From NCBI RefSeq assembly GCF_005844455.1, contig NZ_SPGF01000001.1:1-64000 (forward strand): 64,000 nt of DNA, in the 5' to 3' direction. Below the pieces are notes generated by a model. The model did not search any database and was not told the origin of the DNA. It saw only the letters and a list, made by a program, of their open reading frames with translations. Of this stretch, positions 20,830 through 31,457 are shown piece by piece; position 1 is the first letter of the stretch, and every line of letters starts with the position of its first letter. A program made the position numbers and the translations under genes. The DNA is from Streptococcus mitis (GTDB taxonomy: Bacteria; Bacillota; Bacilli; Lactobacillales; Streptococcaceae).

Positions 20830-21111
20830 ATGAAATGGGCATTGAAAATTATCTTATTTCCAATAATATTGCTCTTGTCGATACTAATTGCTTTTCTAAA
20901 ATTTATTATAAAAGTTAGTGGAATGATTTTAGGTATAATATCTTTTCTAGTATTTATTGGAGCAGTAGCTTGCTTCATACAAAAAGATATGGCAACTGGA
21001 ATGGTAGCATTACTTCTAGCATTCTTAATCAGTCCTTATGGACTACCTAAAATTGCACTGTGGATTACAGCATACCTTGAAGTAGTGAAAGATACATTAA
21101 AGGAAATATAA
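20830..21111 (+). CDS. CD1845-family small membrane protein
   Basis: 93 aa with three hydrophobic segments (about 5-25, 28-50 and 55-80). It resembles the CD1845 family found near the start of Tn1549-like ICEs. Function is unknown. It is followed by a terminator. Confidence 0.7.
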   Translation: MKWALKIILFPIILLLSILIAFLKFIIKVSGMILGIISFLVFIGAVACFIQKDMATGMVALLLAFLISPYGLPKIALWITAYLEVVKDTLKEI

Positions 21112-21118
21112 GAGATCT

Positions 21119-21152
21119 AAGACGATGGAATATAAATCTATCGTCTTTTTCT
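21119..21152 (+). terminator. terminator with GACGATGGA stem
   Basis: AAGACGATGGA (21119-21129) pairs with TCTATCGTCTT (about 21138-21148), one mismatch, followed by T's. Near-identical stems recur at 41274 and 43254. Confidence 0.8.
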
Positions 21153-21184
21153 ATGCCTAAATTTAAGAGAAAGGAAGCGATGAA

Positions 21185-22222
21185 ATGAATATGTATTTAT
21201 TTGATGAACAACCTATACTGGCAAATAAAGCATTAGCCAGAGAATTAGGCTTAAATGAAGCTCTTGTGCTTCAACAAATAAATTACTGGATTGAGATAAA
21301 TAAGAAGTCTGGCAATAATTATCATGATGGTGAGTATTGGACATATAACTCAATAAGAGCATGGCAAGAAAAAGATTTTGACTATTTAAGTGTCGATACA
21401 GTGAAACGAACTTTTTCTAAGCTTGAAAAAGCGGGCTATCTTTTAGTTGGAAACTATAATAAAGATCCTAGAGACAAAACAAAGTGGTACACAATAAATG
21501 ACAAGAAATTAGAAGAACTTTATCTCGAATTAAATCAAAGAAAACAAGAGAAAGAAAGAGAAATATTAGAACAAGTAAGTAAAAGAGATATGCCTAATGC
21601 ATTAGGGCAAAATGCACCAATGGAAGAGGGCAAAATCAACCAATGCAATGAGGCATTTAGCACCGATGCATTTGATGAAAATCTACCAGTGCATTATGGC
21701 AACTTGCATGAACCATTACCAGAGATTACTACAAATAATTCATCAAAGATTACTTCATATATTTCTACAGAGAATTCCTCCCACCTCCCCATCTGTGAAA
21801 GAGATCTGTTTTATTCAAGGGACGGAATGGAGGAAGGATGTAAAAAAATAAAATCATATAAATCTTGTTTAGAAGAATTAAGAGAAAGTACAGGATATAA
21901 CGAACACATGAGGCTAGGTAATAAGATTATTGCTAAAACCTTTGATGAAATAATTAAAGTTTTAGCTGATGTTATGGTATTAAATGCAGAAGATACAGTA
22001 ACAATAAATCAAACGAAATTACCAGCATATGTTGTTCAAGAGAGATTTAGAGAAATAGATTCTTCGCATATGGAGTATCTTGTAAATGCTTTATCAGAGA
22101 ATGAATCAAAAATAAGAAATGTAAGAGCATTTATTTTAACGGCAGCATATAATGCACCAAGCAATATGGATGCCTATTATACAGCACTTGTTAGTTATGA
22201 TATGAGGGAAGGAGGTTACTAA
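21185..22222 (+). CDS. ICE replication initiator-like protein (winged-helix N-terminus, DUF6017 C-terminus)
   Basis: 345 aa. The N-terminal 110 residues look like the RepA-N/DnaD-like winged helix of replication initiators (LNEALVLQQINYWIE ... VDTVKRTFSKLEKAGYLLVG). The C-terminus (KIIAKTFDEIIKVLADVMV ... NVRAFILTAAYNAPSNMDAYY) matches DUF6017 of ICE-borne initiators. It probably supports autonomous replication of the excised circle. It starts a transfer operon: its stop overlaps the pcfB start by one base. Confidence 0.78.
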   Translation: MNMYLFDEQPILANKALARELGLNEALVLQQINYWIEINKKSGNNYHDGEYWTYNSIRAWQEKDFDYLSVDTVKRTFSKLEKAGYLLVGNYNKDPRDKTKWYTINDKKLEELYLELNQRKQEKEREILEQVSKRDMPNALGQNAPMEEGKINQCNEAFSTDAFDENLPVHYGNLHEPLPEITTNNSSKITSYISTENSSHLPICERDLFYSRDGMEEGCKKIKSYKSCLEELRESTGYNEHMRLGNKIIAKTFDEIIKVLADVMVLNAEDTVTINQTKLPAYVVQERFREIDSSHMEYLVNALSENESKIRNVRAFILTAAYNAPSNMDAYYTALVSYDMREGGY

Positions 22223-22707
22223 TGATAAATGAAGAAATTTCTAATAAAGTAGTTAATATTGAAATTAATGTCTTAAAGGCAACATATCAAGAAATCTTAA
22301 GCCATGTAAAGAAGTTACAACAGAGATCAAAACAACATGATGGCTTAGATAAACTTATAAAGGCTGAGGGAAATGAAGTCAAACTTAAAGATATGGTTAA
22401 GAAAGGGCAGCTTGAAGAAATCAATGTTAAAGATGGTGAATTAAAAGAATTAAAAAAAGAATTGAATAAATATGGCGTTAAATTCTCAGTGATGAAAGAT
22501 AAGGAAACAGGTACACATTCAGTATTCTTCCAAGCAAAAGATACAAAAGTTATGAATAAAGCTTTTCAAAATGTGCTTTCAAATATTGAGAAGAAAGAGA
22601 AAAATAAGGAGTCAATTCACAAGAATATAGAGAAATTTAAGGAGATGGCAAAGAACACCATTTCTAAAGATAAAGTCAAGAATAAACAAAAGGAGCAGAG
22701 CCTATGA
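22222..22707 (+). CDS. PcfB family conjugation protein (DUF3801)
   Basis: 161 aa, soluble and charged, with a lysine-rich tail. It matches the PcfB/DUF3801 family, encoded immediately before VirD4 in Tn1549-like ICEs and in the pCF10 transfer operon. It is thought to work with the coupling protein and relaxase. It overlaps virD4 by 4 nt (ATGA). Confidence 0.82.
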   Translation: MINEEISNKVVNIEINVLKATYQEILSHVKKLQQRSKQHDGLDKLIKAEGNEVKLKDMVKKGQLEEINVKDGELKELKKELNKYGVKFSVMKDKETGTHSVFFQAKDTKVMNKAFQNVLSNIEKKEKNKESIHKNIEKFKEMAKNTISKDKVKNKQKEQSL

Positions 22708-23463
22708 TAGATAAGATACTAAAGGACATCAAAGGCTTATTTAAAGTGCAAGATAAGGCAAAGTTTCTAAAGCAGAACATTCCCTATCTTGCATTTTTCT
22801 ATGTTGGCAATATCTTTTCTCACCATGTAAGAGCATATAATGGTGGCGATGTAATAGATAAAATATTTCAAGGAATATTAGAGCTTAATACCATGAGCTT
22901 TTTTCCAAGTATTCATCTGACTGACATTTTAATGGGCGTGGGAGTGGCAGCTCTAATTAAATTTATTGTCTATACCAAAGGCAAAAATGCAAAAAAGTTC
23001 AGACAGGGGAAAGAGTATGGATCAGCACGATGGGGAACGAGAAAAGATATAGAGCCGTATGTGGATGAAAAGTTCCAAAATAATATCTTGCTTACTCAAA
23101 CCGAGCGATTAACCATGAATGGTAGACCAGCCAATCCAAAGTATGCAAGAAATAAAAATGTACTTGTTATTGGTGGTTCTGGCTCAGGTAAAACAAGATT
23201 TTATGTAAAACCGAACCTAATGCAAATGCACTCGTCATATTGCGTAACAGATCCTAAGGGAACGATAGTCGTTGAATGTGGGAAGATGCTTGAAGATAAT
23301 GGTTATGAGATAAAAATTTTAAATACCATCAACTTCAAAAAGAGCATGAAGTACAATCCATTCGCTTATCTCAGAAGTGAAAAAGATATACTCAAATTAG
23401 TACAGACAATCATCGCAAACACCAAGGGAGAAGGAGAAAAAGCAGGAGAAGATTTTTGGGTGA
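22704..23463 (+). pseudogene. virD4: VirD4-type coupling protein (CD1115 family), segment 1 of 3
   Basis: This ATPase links the relaxosome to the type IV secretion channel. This segment holds the N-terminal membrane region, EYGSARWGTRKD and Walker A VIGGSGSGKTRFYVKP, plus SYCVTDPKGTIV. It ends at GEDFWV + one base, where a group II intron begins (GTGCGAC at 23464). Splicing would join it to 26199. The total of 760 + 226 + 796 nt over three segments gives exactly 594 codons with stop, the usual family length. Confidence 0.93.
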
Positions 23464-24158
23464 GTGCGACTTGTTCGTAGGTAGTAAAAAGCCTACACAT
23501 AAACTGTTAGCGGTTTATGAACTGGTAATTTGATAGGTGGAATGATGGGGTAACGCCTTGAAACGCCTAGTCTTGATGGACATGTGTCGACTGTAAAGGT
23601 CGGGGTGTGAAGCTCCATGACAAAGGCTGAGAGTAGCCGTAAGGAACTGCCATAAGTTCTACGAAATCGTCCCAGAGGTGGGATGTGCTACCTATAAGCC
23701 AAGACTCTATAAAATATCTATGGTTAGAATGTTTGCCTTGGCGGGCAAGCTGACGAATCTGCGAATGTACGGTTCTATAAGAAAACCATACAGAAATGTA
23801 TGGGTACGTTAAAGCGTAGTTGGTGTGGTTTAGTAGAAATTTGCCCTACGAACGACCATACTGTGTTACAGGCACATTCAAGCCAACAGGACTATAGCAA
23901 GAAACCTAAGGATATATATGCACAGATAGAATTATCGGAACAAGGAAAGGTAACGGGTCTTCAACAGAAGATTTTCTGACGAAGAATAATAAGCGGATTA
24001 ACCGTTGCTGAAAGGTTGAGACCGAACCGTTGATAGCTTCTGTAATGGGAGAAGTAGGAATGGTCTCTAGTCGGTTGTAATAAGCAAATATTATTCAGTC
24101 CGAGATAAGGATTCGAGTAAGACCAAAAGGGTCACTTTCAAAAAGGAGGTGATGCCTT

Positions 24159-26066
24159 ATGCCAAAGAAAAATAAAAATCTATGTGTAGATGACCTAAGA
24201 CATGCTGAATACTACGGCATGCAAGAAACATTTGATGAACTCTATCAAAAGAGCAAAGATGGTGAAGTATTCGAAAACCTAATGGGCTTGATACTTAGCC
24301 AAAACAACATCTTGCTTGCCTACAGAAACATCAAAGCAAACGGAGGAAGCTACACGGCAGGAACAGACAAGAAAAACATAACCGATATTGGGAGCAAATC
24401 TCCTGATGAAGTGGTGGAGAAAGTGAGGTTTATTGTCACAGGGAGTAAGCACGGGTACAGACCAAAATCTGTAAGGCGTAAAGACATCCCGAAGCCAAAC
24501 GGAAAAACACGACCGTTAGGTATTCCATGCATATGGGATAGACTTGTGCAGCAATGTATCAAACAAATATTAGAACCTATATGCGAAGCAAAGTTCAGTA
24601 ACAACAGCTATGGCTTCCGCCCGAATCGTTCGGTGGAACACGCTATCAATCGGACTTATACCATGTTGCAGAGAATGAACTTGCATTATGTGATTGAGTT
24701 TGACATCAAAGGATTTTTTGACAATGTAAATCACAGCAAGCTAATTAAACAAATGTGGTCGCTTGGAATACAAGACAAAAGGCTGATTTTCGTCATAAAG
24801 CGGATACTGAAAGCGACAATTAAAATGCCTGACGGTTCACTTATAGAACCGCACAAAGGCACACCGCAAGGTGGAATTATATCGCCGTTACTTGCAAACA
24901 TCGTTCTAAACGAGCTTGATTGGTGGGTAGCAAGTCAATGGGAAGAAAATCCTATGGCGGTAAGTCGTGGAAGATACAGAATCATTGGAAAAACAGAGGT
25001 GTTTGACAAAAGTCATGGGTATAGGCTGATGAAAAATACAAATCTAAAGGAAATGCACATCATCAGATATGCAGATGATTTCAGGATATTCTGTCGAACC
25101 AAAAAAGAAGCCGTAAAGACAAAGGAAGCTGTTACAAAGTGGATTGAAGAAAGGCTTAAACTTGAAGTATCACCTGAAAAGACAAGGATAGTGAATACTC
25201 GTAAGAGATGGTCTGAGTTTTTAGGGTTCAAGATTAGGGTTAGGTCGAAAAGCCATAAATATGTGGTGCAATCGGCAATCTGTGACAAAAAGGTTGAAAT
25301 TGAAACGGATAAGTTAGTGGAACAGGCAAAGAATATTGCCAAACCAAGGGAAACGAAAAGTTGTCTTTCAGAAATTCAGCTGTTCAATTCTACGGTGTTG
25401 GGGATTCAAAATTATTATCAACTTGCCACCTGTATCAGTATTGATTGCAGAAATATCCACAGACGAATCATGACAGTTTTAACCAATAGGCTTAATACGG
25501 AAAAGGGTTGTATACTAAAGCGTGACGGTGGCACTGTCACAGAAGCGGAGAAAGAAAGATTTGGAAATTCCAAGATGATTCGATATGTGGCAGGAATAGA
25601 CCAGATGATTTATCCGATTGCATACATCAAAAATAAGATACCGATGGCTAAAAAGTCGGCAGTTTGTAGTTATACTTCCGATGGTCGGGAGTTGATTCAC
25701 ACTGAACTTAAGATAAACAGAAGTATTTTGAAAGGTTTAAGAGAACAGCTACCCAAAAGCCACAGCACAGAATACTATGATTGCAGAATATCATTATTTT
25801 CTGCACAAAAGGGAAAATGTGCTGTTAGTGGAGATGAGTTTGTAAATGTAGAAGATATAGCCACTTGGCTAAAAACACCGAAAGAATTGGGTGGATATGA
25901 ACGCTACAAAAATATGACTTTGATTCACAAAAAGTATCAATCATTATTAGATGAACAGCCTCTATCTGAATTAAAAGCCTTAACCAAAGAACTTAAAACC
26001 ACTAAAAAGATGATGATTAAAATCAATAGTCTGCGAGAGCAGGCAGGTCTGTTAGCAATAGAATAA
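24159..26066 (+). CDS. ltrA: group II intron reverse transcriptase/maturase (LtrA type)
   Basis: 635 aa. The reverse transcriptase domain covers about 60-330, with PKPNGKTRPLGIPC, YGFRPNRS, GTPQGGIISPLLAN and the catalytic YADD near 302. The maturase (X) domain follows, then a C-terminal HNH-like endonuclease region (GKCAVSGDEF ... MTLIHKKYQ). It binds the intron RNA, helps splicing and drives retrohoming. AAAGGAGG precedes the ATG. Confidence 0.95.
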   Translation: MPKKNKNLCVDDLRHAEYYGMQETFDELYQKSKDGEVFENLMGLILSQNNILLAYRNIKANGGSYTAGTDKKNITDIGSKSPDEVVEKVRFIVTGSKHGYRPKSVRRKDIPKPNGKTRPLGIPCIWDRLVQQCIKQILEPICEAKFSNNSYGFRPNRSVEHAINRTYTMLQRMNLHYVIEFDIKGFFDNVNHSKLIKQMWSLGIQDKRLIFVIKRILKATIKMPDGSLIEPHKGTPQGGIISPLLANIVLNELDWWVASQWEENPMAVSRGRYRIIGKTEVFDKSHGYRLMKNTNLKEMHIIRYADDFRIFCRTKKEAVKTKEAVTKWIEERLKLEVSPEKTRIVNTRKRWSEFLGFKIRVRSKSHKYVVQSAICDKKVEIETDKLVEQAKNIAKPRETKSCLSEIQLFNSTVLGIQNYYQLATCISIDCRNIHRRIMTVLTNRLNTEKGCILKRDGGTVTEAEKERFGNSKMIRYVAGIDQMIYPIAYIKNKIPMAKKSAVCSYTSDGRELIHTELKINRSILKGLREQLPKSHSTEYYDCRISLFSAQKGKCAVSGDEFVNVEDIATWLKTPKELGGYERYKNMTLIHKKYQSLLDEQPLSELKALTKELKTTKKMMIKINSLREQAGLLAIE

Positions 26067-26113
26067 CATGAAAAATTTGGTGACTGATTAAATGTTTGTG
26101 AAAACAATCGATG

Positions 26114-26148
26114 GGACGCCGGATGCGGTGAAAGTCGCATGTCCGGTG
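26114..26148 (+). ncRNA. group II intron domain V
   Basis: A GAAA-capped hairpin with ATGCGGTGAAAGTCGCAT at its tip and CCGG pairing below, which is the catalytic domain V form. It lies about 50 nt after the maturase stop and 50 nt before the 3' splice site. Confidence 0.85.
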
Positions 26149-26198
26149 TTAGTCGGGGGAAAAGCCGGAGATTATATCAAAGGCTTACCTATCGAAAC

Positions 26199-26424
26199 AA
26201 GCTGAGAAGCTCTATTACACTGCACTTATAGGATACATCTTCTATGAAGCTCCAAGAGAAGAAAAGAACTTTGCAACACTTCTCGATATGATAGACGCTT
26301 CAGAAGTTAGAGAAGATGATGAAACCTATATGAATCCGATAGACAGACTCTTTGAAGCACTGGAAAAGAAAGAGCCTACACACTTTGCAGTGAAGCAATA
26401 TAAAAAGTACAAATTGGCTGCCGG
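26199..26424 (+). pseudogene. virD4: VirD4-type coupling protein, segment 2 of 3
   Basis: This runs from the intron 3' splice site (KAEKLYYTALIGYIFYEAP) to the IME1 junction, where LAAG is followed by foreign codons VIELRRT... and a stop at 26482. The junction dinucleotide is GG (26423-26424). The reading frame resumes after the second GG at 41546-41547. Confidence 0.92.
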
Positions 26425-26497
26425 AGTAATAGAATTAAGGAGAACACTTAATCACTATTTTAGTGAAATATGTACTTCTTAATTCTTTTTTTATTGA

Positions 26498-28360
<1,863 letters not shown>

Positions 28361-28367
28361 ATCTATC

Positions 28368-28415
28368 TTGACAAATATTGAATTTTAATTTATTATTAAA
28401 TATAGATTCAGTATT
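28368..28415 (+). promoter_or_regulatory. promoter/operator of the TetR gene
   Basis: TTGACA (28368-28373) is followed by a 17-bp spacer that is exactly AATATTGAATTTTAATT (28374-28390) and then TATTAT (28391-28396). The same 17 bp occur in reverse complement at 29675-29691, before the ABC genes. A second half-site ATTCAGTATT lies at 28406-28415. This geometry suggests autorepression. Confidence 0.7.
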
Positions 28416-28435
28416 GGAATAGAAAGAGGTGTGCT

Positions 28436-29008
28436 ATGGCACAAGTATTAAAAGAAGAAGTTAGAAATAGAATACTCGAAGCAGCAGAAAAAGTATTTTA
28501 TAAAAAGGATTATAGAGGTGCCAAATTAACAGAAATTGCAAAAGAAGCAGATATTCCTGTGGCACTAATTTATACCTATTTCAAAAATAAGGCAGTTTTG
28601 TTTGATGCAGTAGTAAGTTCTGTTTATATAAACTTCGAGTCAGCTTTTAATGAGGAAGAATCTTTGGAAAAAGGTTCTGCTTCTGAAAGGTTTGATGAAG
28701 TTGGAGAAAATTATATTCATGAACTTTTAAAAGATCGTAAGAAGTTAATTATTTTAATGGATAAAAGCTCAGGTACAAAGCATACAGAAGCAAAACAAAA
28801 ACTCATATCGCAAATGCAGGTTCATATTGAAGTAAGTTTAAAAAGACAATCGAAACAGGAATATGATCCAATGCTTGCCCATATTTTAGCCAGTAACTTT
28901 ACAGAGGGACTTCTTGAAATAGCAAGGCATTATCAAAGTGAAAAGTGGGCAAAAGATATGCTAAAACTTATTGCAAAGTGTTATTACAAGGGAGTGGAAT
29001 CATTGTAA
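28436..29008 (+). CDS. TetR family transcriptional regulator
   Basis: 190 aa. The N-terminal helix-turn-helix (KLTEIAKEADIPVALIYTYFKNK, about 26-50) is typical of TetR, with a helical ligand-binding domain after it. AAAGAGG precedes the ATG. By position and the shared operator motif it probably represses itself and the transport genes downstream. The inducer is unknown. Confidence 0.9.
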   Translation: MAQVLKEEVRNRILEAAEKVFYKKDYRGAKLTEIAKEADIPVALIYTYFKNKAVLFDAVVSSVYINFESAFNEEESLEKGSASERFDEVGENYIHELLKDRKKLIILMDKSSGTKHTEAKQKLISQMQVHIEVSLKRQSKQEYDPMLAHILASNFTEGLLEIARHYQSEKWAKDMLKLIAKCYYKGVESL

Positions 29009-29058
29009 GTTGATTTGATATTTAAATGCGATAAATTTAAATTTTTGGAGGAGATATT

Positions 29059-29577
29059 TTGAAGATATATAAAGATAAAGAAGAACTGAAATCTGAGATA
29101 AATAAAAGTTTTGAAAAGTATATTTCTGAATTTGATATTATTCCTGAATCTCTCAAAGATAAGAGAGTCCCTGAAGTTGACAGAACACCAGCAGAAAATC
29201 TTGCTTATCAACTCGGATGGACAACATTAGTTTTGAAATGGGAAAAAGATGAGAAAAACGGTTTTGAAGTAAAGACACCGTCGGATATGTTTAAATGGAA
29301 TCAACTTGGAGAATTATATCAGTGGTTTACTGATACTTATGCTCATTTATCGATAGAAGAATTAAAGAAACGATTGAAAGAAAATATTATATCTATCTAT
29401 ACAATGATTGATACACTAAGTGAAGAAGAATTATTTCAACCGCATATGAGAAAATGGGCTGATGAAGCTACTAAAACAGCGACATGGGAAGTTTATAAGT
29501 TTATTCATGTTAATACGGTTGCCCCTTTTGGAACGTTTAGAACTAAGATTAGAAAATGGAAAAAGATTGTGCTATAA
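29059..29577 (+). CDS. ClbS/DfsB family protein (DUF1706)
   Basis: 172 aa. It starts at TTG 29059, supported by GGAGGAG nine bases upstream; no ATG fits. It matches the ClbS/DfsB (four-helix, DinB-like) family by VDRTPAENLAYQLGWTTLVLKWE, TPSDMFKWNQLGELYQWF and FIHVNTVAPFGTFRTKIRKWK. ClbS protects colibactin producers by modifying the genotoxin; other members are uncharacterised. It lies between the regulator and the exporter-like genes. Confidence 0.82.
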   Translation: MKIYKDKEELKSEINKSFEKYISEFDIIPESLKDKRVPEVDRTPAENLAYQLGWTTLVLKWEKDEKNGFEVKTPSDMFKWNQLGELYQWFTDTYAHLSIEELKKRLKENIISIYTMIDTLSEEELFQPHMRKWADEATKTATWEVYKFIHVNTVAPFGTFRTKIRKWKKIVL

Positions 29578-29667
29578 TTTTTGATTTGCTGATACAGTAA
29601 TTTAAAAAAATATAGTGATCGGATAAAATAGACTTTGCGTAATCAGCAAAGTCTTACTTTAAACCTT

Positions 29668-29691
29668 AATACTGAATTAAAATTCAATATT
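29668..29691. promoter_or_regulatory. TetR-type operator palindrome before the ABC genes
   Basis: A 24-bp imperfect palindrome with half-sites AATACTGAATTA and AAATTCAATATT (10 of 12 positions symmetric). Its last 17 bp are the inverse of the TetR promoter spacer at 28374-28390. It lies 27 nt upstream of the first ABC start. Confidence 0.65.
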
Positions 29692-29717
29692 ATTCAATTT
29701 TGAAAGGAGAGTTGTTC

Positions 29718-31457
29718 ATGCCGGAAAAAGAATTAAGGAAAAAAGTGATTGGGAAAAATAGTTTATCCAATTCACTTCTTGCTTTAAAAATAGTATTTGA
29801 TTTGATACCACAAATCTTACTTGTATATTTGATTAGTTCTTTAATCACAAACAATATTAACGAAGGTAATTTAAAGTATATATTCTTGGGAATCTTTATA
29901 TCGTTTGTATTAAAAGGAGTGTTTTATTATTTTGCAACAAAGGTTGCCCATGAGAAAGCATACGAAAAATTAACAGAACTTAGGTTAGATATTATCGGTC
30001 ATCTGAAAAAACTAAGTTTGGGATTCTTTAAAGAACATAATACAGGAGAGCTTACCAACATTGTTCAACATGATGTAGAGCAAGTGGAAGTATACCTTGC
30101 CCATGGTCTTCCTGAAATAATGGCAGTTACACTTCTGCCTACCATTATTTTTGTAGCTATGATTTTTGTTGATTGGCGTCTTGCTCTTGGAATGATTGCT
30201 GGAGTTCCACTCATGTATTTGGTAAAAGTTCTTTCACAGAAAACAATGGATAAAAACTTTGCTATTTACTTTAACCATGAAAATAAGATGAGAGAAGAGC
30301 TAATGGAATATGTAAAAAATATTTCTGTGATTAAGGCTTTTGCTAAAGAAGAGGAGATTAGTGAAAGAACATTAAAAACGGCAAGAGAATATATTTACTG
30401 GGTTAAAAAGAGCATGGGAGCAATTACAATTCCAATGGGACTCATTGACATATTTATGGAAATTGGAGTAGTTATTGTCATGATTTTGGGAAGTATATTT
30501 CTTTACTATGGAAATATTACAACCCCTAATTTTATACTTGCCATTATTTTATCGTCTGCTTTTACTGCATCTATAAGTAAGACGGCTACATTGCAACATT
30601 TTTCTATTGTGTTTAAGGAAGCACTAAAGGCGATTGGAAAAGTTTTAACAGTTCCGCTTCCAAAGAAAAAGACAGAACAAGGTTTAGAATTTGGAAATAT
30701 AGAATTTAAAGATGTGAATTTTGCATACGGAAAAGATAGCTTTGAGCTTAAAAATATCAATTTGAATTTTAAGAAAAATAGTTTGAACGCCTTTGTAGGA
30801 GCAAGTGGTTGTGGGAAAAGTACTGTATCTAATTTGCTTATGGGATTTTGGGATGCAGATGAAGGACAAATACTGATAAATGGAAAAGATATAAAAGAAT
30901 ATAGTCAAGAAAATATCTCAATGCTGATTGGTAGTGTGCAACAAGAAGTTATCCTTTTTGATTTAAGTATTTTTGAAAATATAGCAATTGGAAAACTAAA
31001 TGCAACAAAAGAAGAAGTCATAGAAGCTGCTAAAAAAGCAAGATGCCATGATTTTATTTCAGCATTGCCAAATGGATATGAAACACGAGTAGGTGAAATG
31101 GGAGTTAAGTTATCTGGTGGAGAAAAACAAAGAATCTCCATAGCAAGAATGATACTGAAAAATGCACCGATTTTAATATTAGATGAAGCAATGGCAGCTG
31201 TTGATAGTGAAAATGAAAGACTAATCGGCGAAGCAATTGACGATTTAAGCAAGGATAAAACCATTATTACAATTGCTCATCATCTAAACACAATTAGAGA
31301 TTCAGACCAAATTATAGTTATGGATAAGGGTGTTGTTCTTGATGCAGGAAGCCATGAAGAGTTGATGAAAAGATGTGAGTTCTATAAGGATATGGTTGAA
31401 GCACAGAACAAGGTAGATAGATGGAATTTGAAAGAGGTGGTAACAGAAAATGTTTAG
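29718..31457 (+). CDS. ABC transporter half-subunit 1 (membrane domain fused to ATPase)
   Basis: 579 aa. Start is the ATG at 29718, after AAAGGAG. A six-helix exporter-type membrane domain (about 15-300) precedes an ATPase with Walker A GASGCGKST (near 360), signature LSGGEKQR and Walker B ILILDEAMAAVD with the catalytic Glu. It overlaps the next gene by 8 nt, so the two probably form a heterodimer. Similar pairs include multidrug exporters and YbtP/YbtQ- or IrtAB-type siderophore importers, so direction of transport is open. Confidence 0.88.
   Translation: MPEKELRKKVIGKNSLSNSLLALKIVFDLIPQILLVYLISSLITNNINEGNLKYIFLGIFISFVLKGVFYYFATKVAHEKAYEKLTELRLDIIGHLKKLSLGFFKEHNTGELTNIVQHDVEQVEVYLAHGLPEIMAVTLLPTIIFVAMIFVDWRLALGMIAGVPLMYLVKVLSQKTMDKNFAIYFNHENKMREELMEYVKNISVIKAFAKEEEISERTLKTAREYIYWVKKSMGAITIPMGLIDIFMEIGVVIVMILGSIFLYYGNITTPNFILAIILSSAFTASISKTATLQHFSIVFKEALKAIGKVLTVPLPKKKTEQGLEFGNIEFKDVNFAYGKDSFELKNINLNFKKNSLNAFVGASGCGKSTVSNLLMGFWDADEGQILINGKDIKEYSQENISMLIGSVQQEVILFDLSIFENIAIGKLNATKEEVIEAAKKARCHDFISALPNGYETRVGEMGVKLSGGEKQRISIARMILKNAPILILDEAMAAVDSENERLIGEAIDDLSKDKTIITIAHHLNTIRDSDQIIVMDKGVVLDAGSHEELMKRCEFYKDMVEAQNKVDRWNLKEVVTENV

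Larger units (their letters stand above)
23464..26198 (+). mobile_element. group II intron with encoded maturase
   Basis: The 5' end is GTGCGAC, the conserved intron start. About 690 nt of structured RNA precede the maturase gene, and a domain V hairpin follows it at 26114-26148. The 3' end is ATCGAAAC at 26198. The ends were set so that the virD4 codons join as GTG-AAA-GCT-GAG (V-K-A-E). Being self-splicing in the same strand as virD4, it need not inactivate the gene by itself. Confidence 0.93.
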
